Positions 35,122 to 43,293 of a stretch of 64,000 bases of DNA are shown here, piece by piece. Below the pieces are notes generated by a model. That model was not told the DNA's origin. It searched no databases and worked only from the letters and a program-made list of their open reading frames with translations. The DNA lies in NCBI RefSeq assembly GCF_900176515.1, contig NZ_FWXV01000011.1, forward strand, positions 248,001 to 312,000, given 5' to 3'. The stretch comes from Kibdelosporangium aridum. Its GTDB lineage: Bacteria > Actinomycetota > Actinomycetes > Mycobacteriales > Pseudonocardiaceae. The stretch's first letter is position 1. Every line of letters starts with the position of its first letter. Both the position numbers and the translations under genes were made by a program.

Positions 35122-35144
35122 TTGAAAACGCTTATCGTGTTCAA
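35122..35144. promoter_or_regulatory. Inverted repeat between divergent anchor-protein genes, possible Zur-type site
   Basis: TTGAAAACG (35122-35130) and CGTGTTCAA (35136-35144) are arms of a near-perfect palindrome with one mismatch. The TGAAAACG half resembles actinobacterial Zur boxes. It could serve both the minus-strand surface protein and the plus-strand pair. Confidence 0.45.
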
Positions 35145-35184
35145 TAAGCCTCGCCGTGAGGCTCCTTCGATGAACGGAGAACCC

Positions 35185-35829
35185 ATGCGTCTACGAAGCC
35201 GCACCGCCGTATTGGCTGGTGCGCTCGTGCTGGCCATCGGCACCGGCGTGCCTGCGCAGGCCGCACCGCTGGTCACCCTCGACACCGGACACGTCGACGT
35301 GGTCGATGTCGAGTACGCCGACGGCGGATTCGAGCTGCACATCCACCACGAGACCCAGGGCGAGCTCGACCCGGCCGACACGCTGTTGCGAGTGCTGCCC
35401 AAGGCCAAGACCACCGTGCCGGACGACCCGGCGTACGCCTTCCTCGGCGCGCCGGGCAGATCGGTCTGGATCCTGCCGCAGGTGCAGGACCCGGACCTGC
35501 TGTTCGCCGGGCTGTCCACAGAGGAACTGGAAGCCGGGGTCTTCACCGGTGACCAGGTCACTGTGACGCTGTGCGCGGTATCCGGTCCCGGCAAGGTCAG
35601 CGTGTTCACCACCGATGCCGTCGGCAACCCCGGCGTCGTGTTCAACAGCCGTGACGGTCTGCCGGACGCCACCGCTCTGCCGGTCGCCGGCCACCAGCAC
35701 GCCAACTGGGCTTTCAGTGCGGCAGGCACGTACCGGGTGACGTTCCACGTCTCCGCGCGGCTGGCTTCGACCGGACAGGTGGTCACCTCCGAACCGATGA
35801 CCGTCACCTTCAAGGTCCTCAACCCGTGA
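35185..35829 (+). CDS. Secreted choice-of-anchor M domain protein 1
   Basis: 214 residues from ATG 35185, with GGAGA just upstream. A signal peptide (RSRTAVLAGALVLAIGTGVPAQA) precedes one full repeat: LDTGHVDVVDVEYADGG, AYAFLGAPGRSVWILPQVQDPDLL, VSGPGKVSVF and HANWAFSAAGTYRVTF. It has no sorting signal or membrane anchor at the C-terminus, so it is probably released or bound non-covalently. It forms an operon with the next gene, whose start it nearly overlaps. Confidence 0.85.
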   Translation: MRLRSRTAVLAGALVLAIGTGVPAQAAPLVTLDTGHVDVVDVEYADGGFELHIHHETQGELDPADTLLRVLPKAKTTVPDDPAYAFLGAPGRSVWILPQVQDPDLLFAGLSTEELEAGVFTGDQVTVTLCAVSGPGKVSVFTTDAVGNPGVVFNSRDGLPDATALPVAGHQHANWAFSAAGTYRVTFHVSARLASTGQVVTSEPMTVTFKVLNP

Positions 35830-35840
35830 CAAGGAACACC

Positions 35841-36479
35841 ATGCGCTTACGCACAACCGTCCTCGCCGCCGTGACGGCAGTCGCCGCGACGCTGACAATT
35901 TCCCTTCCGGCTCAGGCGCTTCCCACCGTCACCCTGAGCGCGGGACACGTCGATGTGATCGATCCCGCATACACCGCGGGGACGTTGAAGATCGAGGTGA
36001 AGGACTCCACCACGGCGACCCCGGTGCACCGCGACCCAGCCGACGTGGTGCTCCAGGTCCTTCCCGGTGCCAAGACCACGGTGCCCAGCAACTCGGCGTA
36101 CTCCTTCCTCGGCACGCCTGGTTCGACGGTGTGGGTCCTGCCCCAGACGCAGAACGCGAACCTGCTGTGGCCGGGTTGGAACACCGAACGGTTGTCCAGC
36201 AGCACCTTCACCACGACGCAGACCACCTTGTTGTCTGTCTCCGGTGGACAGTTCGCCATCTACACGACGAACGCCTTCGGCACCCCGACGGTGTTGTTCA
36301 ACAGCGGCGATGGCGTGCCCGACACCCGGACAGTGGGCGTAGGCACACACGCGCACGCCAACTGGGCCTTCAAGTCCGCAGGAACCTACACGGTCACGTT
36401 CCAGGTCACCGGCACTCTCGCCGGTGGCGGGACGGTGACGTCCGCACCGGCCTCGTTCACATTCGAAGTCCAACCCTGA
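35841..36479 (+). CDS. Secreted choice-of-anchor M domain protein 2
   Basis: 212 residues from ATG 35841 behind AAGGA; a GTG at 35826 overlapping the previous stop is an alternative. A signal peptide ending in SLPAQA is followed by a single repeat (LSAGHVDVIDPAYTAG, FLGTPGSTVWVLPQTQNANLLWPGWNTE, HANWAFKSAGTYTVTF). It is clearly a paralogue of the preceding protein, likely by tandem duplication. It ends with a strong terminator. Zinc- or envelope-related binding is inferred. Confidence 0.85.
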   Translation: MRLRTTVLAAVTAVAATLTISLPAQALPTVTLSAGHVDVIDPAYTAGTLKIEVKDSTTATPVHRDPADVVLQVLPGAKTTVPSNSAYSFLGTPGSTVWVLPQTQNANLLWPGWNTERLSSSTFTTTQTTLLSVSGGQFAIYTTNAFGTPTVLFNSGDGVPDTRTVGVGTHAHANWAFKSAGTYTVTFQVTGTLAGGGTVTSAPASFTFEVQP

Positions 36480-36492
36480 CAGTACGGTGATT

Positions 36493-36523
36493 CCGGCAGC
36501 CGCCCTTGTGCGGCGGCTGCCGG
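36493..36523 (+). terminator. Terminator after the anchor-domain pair
   Basis: CCGGCAGCCGCC (36493-36504) pairs perfectly with GGCGGCTGCCGG (36512-36523), followed by TCTT. Its presence argues that the zur-like gene starts at 36559, not earlier. Confidence 0.7.
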
Positions 36524-36558
36524 TCTTCGCCGGCTGCAGTCACGCCGAAGGACTGCAC

Positions 36559-36921
36559 ATGCGCTTCTCCGGCAGAACCCAGCAAGTCTGGGACATCCTC
36601 GTCGAGCAGGACAGGTTCACGAGCGCGATCGAAATCCACCGCATGCTTTCGTCCCGCGGCGAGAACGTCGGACTGATCACGGTGTACCGCTCGCTGCACG
36701 CATTGGCGGGCGCCGGACACGTCGATGTCCTACTTGGACCAGATGGGCACCACCGCTACCGCCACTGTTCACCGGCGGCACACCACCATCTGCTGTGCCG
36801 GGAATGCCATCGCGCGGTCGAAATCTACGACTCACCACCCGGCTTGCAGGACCTCGGATTCGTTGACGACTCCGTCCGGATCACTCTCGTCGGGATCTGC
36901 GATGAGTGTACGGCGAGCTAG
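36559..36921 (+). CDS. Fur-family repressor, Zur-like
   Basis: 120 residues from ATG 36559 behind AAGGA. The winged helix (FTSAIEIHRMLSSRGENVGLITVYRSL) recognises DNA; HHHLLCRECH and ICDEC supply the four structural zinc cysteines (C80, C83, C114, C117), with regulatory His ligands at 75-77. The layout fits Fur, Zur or Mur; Zur is preferred because Zur-type boxes lie before the CobW gene and the ZnuA-like operon. Its 3' end overlaps that of the convergent permease gene by four bases. Confidence 0.82.
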   Translation: MRFSGRTQQVWDILVEQDRFTSAIEIHRMLSSRGENVGLITVYRSLHALAGAGHVDVLLGPDGHHRYRHCSPAAHHHLLCRECHRAVEIYDSPPGLQDLGFVDDSVRITLVGICDECTAS

Positions 36922-37772
36922 ACCAGTTGTGCCTGACGCGCTCGCATCCGCGCCACGAGACCGTGTTTCGGCGCGAAGAACCACGCCAGCACGAAAACAC
37001 CCGTCACCACAAGCACAATGAGCCCGCCCGCAGCCAAGTCGAAGGCATACGACAAGTACAACCCGACGAGACACGAGACACCGCCGATGATCGGCGCGAG
37101 CACCATCATCACGCCGAGCCGATCGGTGAGCAGCCGCGCGGTGCCCGCCGGGGTGATCAGCAGCGCGAGCACCAGGATGTTGCCCACGGCCTGCAGGGAA
37201 ATCACGATCGCCAGCGTCACCATGACGTAGAGCGCGATGTCCAACGCGAACACCGGAAGACCGACCGACCGCGCCAGCTCACGGTCCAATGTGGCCGCGA
37301 CGAGATGCTTGTGCAGCAACACAGCAACCAGCAGGAGAAGTGCACCGATCACGGCGACGTTGGTCACGTCCTGGTCGCTGATGCCGAGGATGGATCCGAA
37401 CAGGAAGGACTCGAGCGAACCGCTGTAGCCGGGCGCGGTGGACAGGATCACGATACCGAGGCCGAACGCGGCGGCGAAGAGGATGCCGATCACGGAATCC
37501 TCTTTCAGGCGGCGGTTCTGTGCCAAGACCGCGACGAGGACCGCGGTGATCACACCCGCTACCGCACCACCGACCACAAGATCGAAGCCGAACACAAAAG
37601 CGACTGCGACGCCGGGGAAAACCGCGTGGGACACCGCGTCGCCGATGAAGGCCATGCCGCGCAGCACAACATGGCTGCCGATCACACCGCACACCACACC
37701 GGACATCGCCGCGACCAGGAACGCACGCTGCCAGAAAGCGAAATCCCACGGCGCGGTCAGAAATTCGATCAC
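36918..37772 (-). CDS. Metal ABC transporter permease (ZnuB-like, anchored-repeat type)
   Basis: 284 residues, GTG start at 37772 overlapping the ATPase stop as GTGA. About eight hydrophobic segments; VVLRGMAFIGDAVSHAVFPGVAVAF near residue 50 and LLITPAGTARLLTDRL near 220 are signatures of the ABC-3 zinc/manganese permease family. It should pass Zn(II) or Mn(II) from the lipoprotein binding protein into the cell. It is the last gene of the four-gene minus-strand operon. Confidence 0.88.
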   Translation of the reverse strand: MIEFLTAPWDFAFWQRAFLVAAMSGVVCGVIGSHVVLRGMAFIGDAVSHAVFPGVAVAFVFGFDLVVGGAVAGVITAVLVAVLAQNRRLKEDSVIGILFAAAFGLGIVILSTAPGYSGSLESFLFGSILGISDQDVTNVAVIGALLLLVAVLLHKHLVAATLDRELARSVGLPVFALDIALYVMVTLAIVISLQAVGNILVLALLITPAGTARLLTDRLGVMMVLAPIIGGVSCLVGLYLSYAFDLAAGGLIVLVVTGVFVLAWFFAPKHGLVARMRARQAQLV

Positions 37773-38524
37773 GCGCCCGCTCCCATCGTCCGCAACAACC
37801 CCTCGGACTGTGTCACTCCGAAGGCACGCAGCCAGATCGCGGGATCACGCAGCTCATCAGGATGCCCCGTGGCCACGACTGTCTCGTTGAGCAGGCACAA
37901 CCGGGTCGACATTCCCGCCGCCGCGGCGAGATCGTGGGTGGTCATCATCAGCGCGTTGCCCTCGTCGGCCAACTGCGCGAACAACGTGGTCAGCAATTCC
38001 TGTGTCGGCACGTCCAGACCGGTGAACGGCTCGTCCAGCATCAACAGCGCAGGCTGCAACGCCAACGCCCGCGCCACCAGGACCCGCTGCCGCTGACCGC
38101 CGGACAACTCCCCGATCGGCCGGGCACGCAAGGCGGTCATGTCGACCCGCTCCAGCGCGTGCCCGACCGCGTCCCGATCGGCCTGCCGGGGACGCCGCAT
38201 CCACCCGATCCGGTGCACCCGCCCTGACATCACCGCTTTCTCGACCGAGATCGGGAAGTCCCATGCGAACTCGTGGCGCTGTGGCACGTAACCGATCCGG
38301 CCACGGCTTTCGACCGCGGTCCGGCCATCGATCGTGATGACACCACGTCGTATCGGTGTCAGTGCGAGAACCGCCCGCAGCAGTGTCGTCTTGCCCGCGC
38401 CGTTCGGCCCGATCAGGCTGACCAGTTCACCGGAGTGCACGGTGAGCTCCACATCGTGTAGGACTTGGCGTCCTGCCAGATCCACCGCCAGGTCCCGGAT
38501 CTTCAACACAGCCTTGTCAGCCAC
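37769..38524 (-). CDS. Metal ABC transporter ATPase (ZnuC-like, anchored-repeat type)
   Basis: 251 residues, GTG start at 38524 overlapping the previous gene's stop. Walker A GPNGAGKTTLL (near 39), signature LSGGQRQRVLVARAL (near 138), Walker B LLMLDEPFTGLD (near 160) and H-loop MTTHDLAAAA are intact. It powers the adjacent ABC-3 permease. Confidence 0.92.
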   Translation of the reverse strand: MADKAVLKIRDLAVDLAGRQVLHDVELTVHSGELVSLIGPNGAGKTTLLRAVLALTPIRRGVITIDGRTAVESRGRIGYVPQRHEFAWDFPISVEKAVMSGRVHRIGWMRRPRQADRDAVGHALERVDMTALRARPIGELSGGQRQRVLVARALALQPALLMLDEPFTGLDVPTQELLTTLFAQLADEGNALMMTTHDLAAAAGMSTRLCLLNETVVATGHPDELRDPAIWLRAFGVTQSEGLLRTMGAGA

Positions 38525-39320
38525 GTGTCCGTCTCCTCAGCGCCACAACAACAACGACCACACCCAGAACCACCACAGCGCCACCACCAACCCACGCCCA
38601 CGGAAACGGCTGCGCTTCGCCGCTTACTGCAACTGGAGTCGGCGGGCTGGCAGGAGCCGATGTGGACACGTCGAACGCCTGCTCCGGCCGATCGTCACCA
38701 ACGTGCACCCGCAGCGTCCGGCGATCAGCGAGGGCTTTGCCATCGATGGCCGTTCCGGTCATCTCGATGTCCAGCAGGTACGTGCCAGGCGCGGAGAACG
38801 CCCAATTGCCGTGCACGTGGGTGTTGGCCTCGATCCCGGTCTCCTGGGGATACGGCTTGGAACTGTCGAAAATCACCTGTGGCGCACCGAAGTTCCCGCT
38901 GAGGAACAACACGAACGTGCCCGGCCCACGCACACCGCCCAACCGCCACGCGACTTCCCGGCCGACCTTCGCGACCACCTCGGGGTCCTGGGTGTTCCAG
39001 CCCGGCCACACCACGCCCGGCCGCTGCACCTGCGGCAACAACCACACCGGACTGCCTGCCACACCAAGGAATCCATAGACAGCGTCGGATGGGATCTGTG
39101 TCTTGGCCGCGTCAGGAACTTGCACGACGACATCGGACAGATCCCGCCACACGGTCGGACTGACGGTGTCGTCGCGGATCTGCACAGTCCACTTGCCATC
39201 GACAAACCGCGGCCCCATGTCGATGTGACCGTCCGCGATCACTTTCGGTGTGTCAGCAGCCGCGAACGGCGCCACCAGCACCAGCACGGCGAAGGTCAGC
39301 GCGGCGAGACGCCGGATCAC
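38517..39320 (-). CDS. Membrane-anchored choice-of-anchor M domain protein
   Basis: 267 residues from GTG 39320, with GGAGG upstream; it overlaps the stop of the binding-protein gene as GTGA. Signal peptide (RRLAALTFAVLVLVAPFAAA), one surface-anchor repeat (IADGHIDMGPRFVDGKW to LRVHVGDD), a Ser/Pro linker and a C-terminal membrane segment (WVGGGAVVVLGVVVVVVAL) ending RRRTRG. There is no sorting pentapeptide. It lies between binding protein and ATPase, so it is an integral part of the transporter operon. Its 3' end overlaps the ATPase gene. Confidence 0.85.
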   Translation of the reverse strand: MIRRLAALTFAVLVLVAPFAAADTPKVIADGHIDMGPRFVDGKWTVQIRDDTVSPTVWRDLSDVVVQVPDAAKTQIPSDAVYGFLGVAGSPVWLLPQVQRPGVVWPGWNTQDPEVVAKVGREVAWRLGGVRGPGTFVLFLSGNFGAPQVIFDSSKPYPQETGIEANTHVHGNWAFSAPGTYLLDIEMTGTAIDGKALADRRTLRVHVGDDRPEQAFDVSTSAPASPPTPVAVSGEAQPFPWAWVGGGAVVVLGVVVVVVALRRRTRG

Positions 39321-40855
39321 TGGTTGCCTCCCAGGCACTTCAGCAGTTCGTCGGCGTTGTGCCGCATCATGTCGAGATAAGTCGTTGCCTTGTCGTCGAA
39401 CGCGTCGCCGTACAGCATGCACACCTGCACGTTCTGGTCCTTGGCCACTTGCGTGAGCACCGACGCGCGTTGCACCAGGTTCGGTTCCATGAACACCGCG
39501 GGCACCCTGAGGTTGCGGATCGTCTCGGTCAGCTTGCGGATGTCCTGCACACTCGGTTCCTGCGCCGGGTTCGGAACCACGAATCCGGCCACTGTCATGC
39601 CGTAGGCGTCGGCCAGATATCCGAACGCGTCATGAGTCGTGATCAATTGCCGGTTCGTGGCCGGGATACGCCCGATCCGCTCGGCCACGTACGCGTCGAG
39701 TTCGTCGAGTTTCCTGTTGTAGTCACGAGTGTTCTGATCGTAGGTGGCCGCGCCGTCCGGGTCCGCTCGCTTGAGCCCGTCGCGGATCAGCTGAGCGTAT
39801 GCCTTGACGTTCTTGACGTCCTGCCACAAATGCGGGTCGATCTCGCCGTGCACGTGCTTGCCGAGCACGGCCTGCGGTAACTGGTGTATCTGGCTGCCCG
39901 GCTGGCCGAGGAACGCGAACCGCGGATCATCCGGCACGCTCACCAGCGCGCGGTTGGGAACGTCGATCACTGCCTGCTCGGCCGCAATCTCCGTCTGCTG
40001 CGCACCGCCCTTGGTGTCGTTGAACGTGTACAGCCTGCCGGAATCCAGATCGACAGTCAGATCCGTATGTCCCTTGTCCAGCACCGTCGTGCCCGCCACG
40101 GTGTGCGGGTCGATGCCGACAGCGAAGGTGAAAGTGCTCTCTCCCAACGGAGTTGGATTTCCGTCACCCTTGTCCAAGGCCGCGTTGAGCGTCAGCCGGT
40201 AGGTGCCCGGCTTGGTGAATGCCCAGTTCACGTGCGTGTGGGCGGCGGGCGGTAACGACGTCGAGTCCGTCGCCGCGCCAAGCCCGTCGGCGGAGTTGAA
40301 GTAGACCTTGGGTTGCCCCAACGACTCCGTCAGATACACCACCAGGTTCCCCGGCCCGTCAAGCTTGGTGGCCGACAACCGGACGTCCGAGGTCCTGGTG
40401 GCACCACGTTGGGCGCCTTCACCGCGTACCCGCAAACCGAGCCACAGCACGTCGAGCCCGATGTTCTCCACCAACGGGATCACATGCGCGCCATAGGTCT
40501 CCGACGCCTCGGCCAGCGAGATGTTCAGATCCTTGGTGCGCGCGTTGGCATCGATCGTCTTGATCAGTGACTGTTCTTCCAGCAGCAGATGATTCGTGAA
40601 CGTCACGTCCGCCTCGGCGACGCGCGCGGCGTCCTTCGGCGTGGGTTCATAGGAGTGCGGATCACCCCCAGGCGGCACGATCGAGGAGACCTCGACCCGG
40701 TCACCGCCGACATTGCGGGCAAGGTCAGCGAGGATCTCCGTGGTCGTCACGACCTTCAGCCGCGTGGAACCGGACCCGCCGGCCGTCGAACACCCCAGCA
40801 GAAGTACGGCCCCCAGCACCGAGGCGACCCACCGCACACATCTTCGCCCGCGCAC
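39317..40855 (-). CDS. ZnuA-like metal-binding lipoprotein with inserted, permuted anchor domain
   Basis: 512 residues from GTG 40855. Lipobox LLLGC gives lipidated Cys22. The ZnuA/TroA scaffold is split: residues 33-125 contain the first metal ligand His67 (GGDPHSYEP); residues 328-512 contain His332 (DPHLW), His398 (TTHDAF) and Asp474 (YGDAF). Between them, about residues 126-327, sits an anchor M domain in permuted order: the half with LWLGL, DGPGNLVVYL and HTHVNWAFTKPGTYRLTL comes first, and the half beginning VLDKGHTDL follows. In ordinary ZnuA the His-rich loop occupies this place. It binds Zn or Mn and delivers it to the permease. Confidence 0.88.
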   Translation of the reverse strand: MRGRRCVRWVASVLGAVLLLGCSTAGGSGSTRLKVVTTTEILADLARNVGGDRVEVSSIVPPGGDPHSYEPTPKDAARVAEADVTFTNHLLLEEQSLIKTIDANARTKDLNISLAEASETYGAHVIPLVENIGLDVLWLGLRVRGEGAQRGATRTSDVRLSATKLDGPGNLVVYLTESLGQPKVYFNSADGLGAATDSTSLPPAAHTHVNWAFTKPGTYRLTLNAALDKGDGNPTPLGESTFTFAVGIDPHTVAGTTVLDKGHTDLTVDLDSGRLYTFNDTKGGAQQTEIAAEQAVIDVPNRALVSVPDDPRFAFLGQPGSQIHQLPQAVLGKHVHGEIDPHLWQDVKNVKAYAQLIRDGLKRADPDGAATYDQNTRDYNRKLDELDAYVAERIGRIPATNRQLITTHDAFGYLADAYGMTVAGFVVPNPAQEPSVQDIRKLTETIRNLRVPAVFMEPNLVQRASVLTQVAKDQNVQVCMLYGDAFDDKATTYLDMMRHNADELLKCLGGNQ

Positions 40856-40904
40856 GAATCACTTCCCCAGGCCCGGTTCCACGACTAGCACACACTAACG
40901 CACA

Positions 40905-40919
40905 TGGTAATCATTATCA
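40905..40919 (-). promoter_or_regulatory. Zur/Fur box before the ZnuA-like operon
   Basis: TGGTAATCATTATCA, with reverse complement TGATAATGATTACCA, is a 15-bp 7-1-7 palindrome with one mismatch and the classical Fur/Zur core TGATAAT-n-ATTATCA. It lies 50 bases upstream of the binding-protein start and overlaps the very end of the methyltransferase gene at 40917. Confidence 0.75.
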
Positions 40920-41738
40920 AGTAGCGCTACCGGTGTGGACGGTTCGGGCAGTGAGCAGAGCGACGTCCGTACGACGGCCCAGCCAGTCAGGGGAATCTGG
41001 TTCGAGTAACCGGGTCCACGCGTCGCGGTCATCGGCATCCAGGAACTGCTGAGCCCGGCCGACTCTGGCGGCCAGTTCGGCGAGTGCGACGCGCCGAGCC
41101 GGACCTTGTAGCGGGGCAGGCAGGTCCAGCAGCACACTGCGACTGGTGACCTGCTCAAGACCGGCCGACCGCAGCAGGTCCGGCCACCCTCGCGGTTGAC
41201 GTACAACCCCTTGCCTGTCTTGGAACCACGCGGTGAACCATTCGTTGTGCGCGGCGTCCAAGCGGACCTCGAGCCCAGGCCGGCCGACGCCCACATCCCA
41301 CGGCAGGCAGCGCATCGGCAAGCCGCCTTCGCCCAACGCGAGCACACCTCCCGGGGCAAGCAGCCCAGCAAGCCCCGTCACGGCGACGCTCCACGACAAG
41401 GCGTGGTGCACACAGGCTCCGGACCAGACCAACGACACAGGCTCGGGCAGCGGTACCGGCCCATCGTCAAGGTCGTGCTTCAGCGTGCGAACCCGATCAG
41501 CCAGTCCGGCCTGTTCGGCCCGGTCACGTACGAGTTCGAGCATCGTTTCATCGTTGTCCACGGCGTAGACGCGACCGGTCGGGCCGACCCGCTCGGCGAG
41601 CCGCACGGTCATCGTGCCCGCGCCAGGCCCGATGTCGGCCACAGCGTCCCCGACGGGCAGCGGATCAACCAGTGCCCGCTCGGCAGGCGCGAACATTGCC
41701 TCCGCGGCAGCGGGATCGCCTGTTGATGGGCCGGTCAT
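40917..41738 (-). CDS. Class I SAM-dependent methyltransferase
   Basis: 273 residues from ATG 41738, overlapping the CobW stop as ATGA. Motif I is [20 protein letters not shown], with the acidic residue in [10 protein letters not shown] and [19 protein letters not shown] as motif II. Coupling to a CobW GTPase and the Zur box that precedes it implies expression under zinc limitation. The substrate is unknown. Confidence 0.85.
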   Translation of the reverse strand: MTGPSTGDPAAAEAMFAPAERALVDPLPVGDAVADIGPGAGTMTVRLAERVGPTGRVYAVDNDETMLELVRDRAEQAGLADRVRTLKHDLDDGPVPLPEPVSLVWSGACVHHALSWSVAVTGLAGLLAPGGVLALGEGGLPMRCLPWDVGVGRPGLEVRLDAAHNEWFTAWFQDRQGVVRQPRGWPDLLRSAGLEQVTSRSVLLDLPAPLQGPARRVALAELAARVGRAQQFLDADDRDAWTRLLEPDSPDWLGRRTDVALLTARTVHTGSAT

Positions 41739-42871
41739 GACGTGTGCTCGTGCAGATCGGCGGTGTCCCACACTGGCAACGGGTCCACAAGCGTGCGCCA
41801 ATACTCCGGCCCGGTCGCAAACTCCGCGTCGGTCAGCAATGCCGGATCCAGGCGGCGACGCGGTTCGTCAAGGTCGAGGCCGACGCCGATGAAGACCAAT
41901 TCCTGGCGTGCCACGGGCTTTTCCAGCAACTGCCCGGGTTCCAGGGTGAGATTGGGTCCCGCCTGCGACCACACAGCGAGCACGTCGGGCCGCGTGGCGA
42001 TGTGGCAGAAGCCCTTGCTGCGCAGCACACCGTCCCAATCGGACAATGCTGTCATCAGCCGTTCCGGGTGGAACGGCCGGGACGCGCGGTAGGTGACCGA
42101 CCGGATGCCGTACTCCTCGGTCTCGGGCGTATGCCCGCCTGCCAGTTCGGCGGCCCATCCGGGAGTCTGCGCGGCAGTGATCGGGTCGTAGCGGCCGGTG
42201 TCGAGCACCTCTGACAGGTCGACGGCGCCGTGCTGGGCACGGATCATTCGTGCGGTCGGATTCATCCGGCGCAGTACGGCCTCGAGCATGGCGAGCTGCT
42301 CGGCCGTGACGAGGTCGGTCTTGTTGACCACCAACAGATCGGCGAACTCGACTTGGTCGACCAGCAAGTCCGAGACCGTGCGCTCATCCTCCTCAGCCGC
42401 GGCCATGTCGCGTTCGGCAAGCCGGTCCCCTACGGTCAGCTCGCGCAGGAATCCCGCAGCGTCCACGACAGTCACCATGGTGTCCAACTGGGCATGGTCG
42501 GACAGGCTCGTGCCGTCCTCAAAGGTCCAGTCGAACGTGGCGGCCACCGGCATCGGCTCGGAGATCCCGGTCGACTCGATCAGGATCGTGTCGAACCTGC
42601 CGCCACGAGCCAGCTCACCGACACTCTCGAGCAGGTCTTCCCGCAGCGTGCAGCAGATACAGCCGTTGGTCAGCTCGACCAGCCGCTCACTGGTGCGGTC
42701 CAGCCTGCCTTGACCGGCGACCAGAGCGGCGTCGATGTTGACCTCGCTCATGTCGTTGACGATCACGGCGACCCGCCGGCCCTCCCGGTTGGCCAGCACA
42801 TGGTTGAGCAGCGTGGTCTTCCCGGAGCCGAGAAAACCGGACAGCACGGTGACAGGGGTACGTTCGACCAT
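41735..42871 (-). CDS. CobW/COG0523 zinc-chaperone GTPase
   Basis: 378 residues from ATG 42871; GTG 42877 would add two residues. Walker A GFLGSGKT (12-19), the metal-binding C-x-C-C in [11 protein letters not shown] (71-74), SEVNID, DAAGFL and NKTD are all present, with the CobW C-terminal domain near 270-360 (RPFHPERLM). COG0523 GTPases deliver zinc to client enzymes during zinc scarcity (YciC/ZigA/ZNG1 types). A perfect Zur-type palindrome covers the start region. There is no Shine-Dalgarno sequence, so a leaderless message is likely. Confidence 0.9.
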   Translation of the reverse strand: MVERTPVTVLSGFLGSGKTTLLNHVLANREGRRVAVIVNDMSEVNIDAALVAGQGRLDRTSERLVELTNGCICCTLREDLLESVGELARGGRFDTILIESTGISEPMPVAATFDWTFEDGTSLSDHAQLDTMVTVVDAAGFLRELTVGDRLAERDMAAAEEDERTVSDLLVDQVEFADLLVVNKTDLVTAEQLAMLEAVLRRMNPTARMIRAQHGAVDLSEVLDTGRYDPITAAQTPGWAAELAGGHTPETEEYGIRSVTYRASRPFHPERLMTALSDWDGVLRSKGFCHIATRPDVLAVWSQAGPNLTLEPGQLLEKPVARQELVFIGVGLDLDEPRRRLDPALLTDAEFATGPEYWRTLVDPLPVWDTADLHEHTS

Positions 42872-42875
42872 CTGC

Positions 42876-42890
42876 ACATGATAATCATGT
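42876..42890 (-). promoter_or_regulatory. Zur box at the CobW gene start
   Basis: ACATGAT-A-ATCATGT is a perfect 7-1-7 palindrome with the TGATAATCAT core of Zur/Fur sites, ending four bases before the ATG at 42871. Binding would block initiation of a leaderless transcript. Confidence 0.7.
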
Positions 42891-43008
42891 TCGACACTGC
42901 GGTGACAGCGGTCTTGACATCCTCACTTTCACGCGACCTGCGCGAGTCTCACGAACCAGGACGCGACGGTCCGCACACAGGCACGTCCATGGCGGGGATG
43001 CGGTCGCG

Positions 43009-43125
43009 TCAGGGGGCTCCGCCGCCACCCGGCGCGCCGCCCATGCCCAAGGAGATCTGCACGATGACCAGGACCATCCAGGCCGCCAGGAACAGCAGAA
43101 CCCAGAACCGCCACTTGGTGAACAT
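43009..43125 (-). CDS. Small single-pass membrane protein, 38 residues
   Basis: ATG 43125 starts a 39-codon frame: FTKWRFWVLLFLAAWMVLVIV is one hydrophobic helix with a basic N-terminus, and the tail is Gly/Ala/Pro-rich (GMGGAPGGGGAP). I recognise no family. It lies just upstream of the CobW gene on the same strand; a role in the metal island is only positional. Confidence 0.5.
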   Translation of the reverse strand: MFTKWRFWVLLFLAAWMVLVIVQISLGMGGAPGGGGAP

Positions 43126-43293
43126 CGCTACAGCCACCTGTTCCACTGGCCACCCCGACGGTGACGGTGCACATATCCAGCTCGATCGGAGGTCGCGGTG
43201 ACAGTCGCTCCGGATCCGAGCCACCCGCACCCCCTTCTGCCACGAGCCCTTACGCCGAGGCTAGCCACAAACCCGTTACGTGGGCGTCAATAC

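Noticed and set aside
36487-36558. Longer start for the Zur-like gene
   Set aside because: The extension runs through a strong terminator hairpin at 36493-36523.
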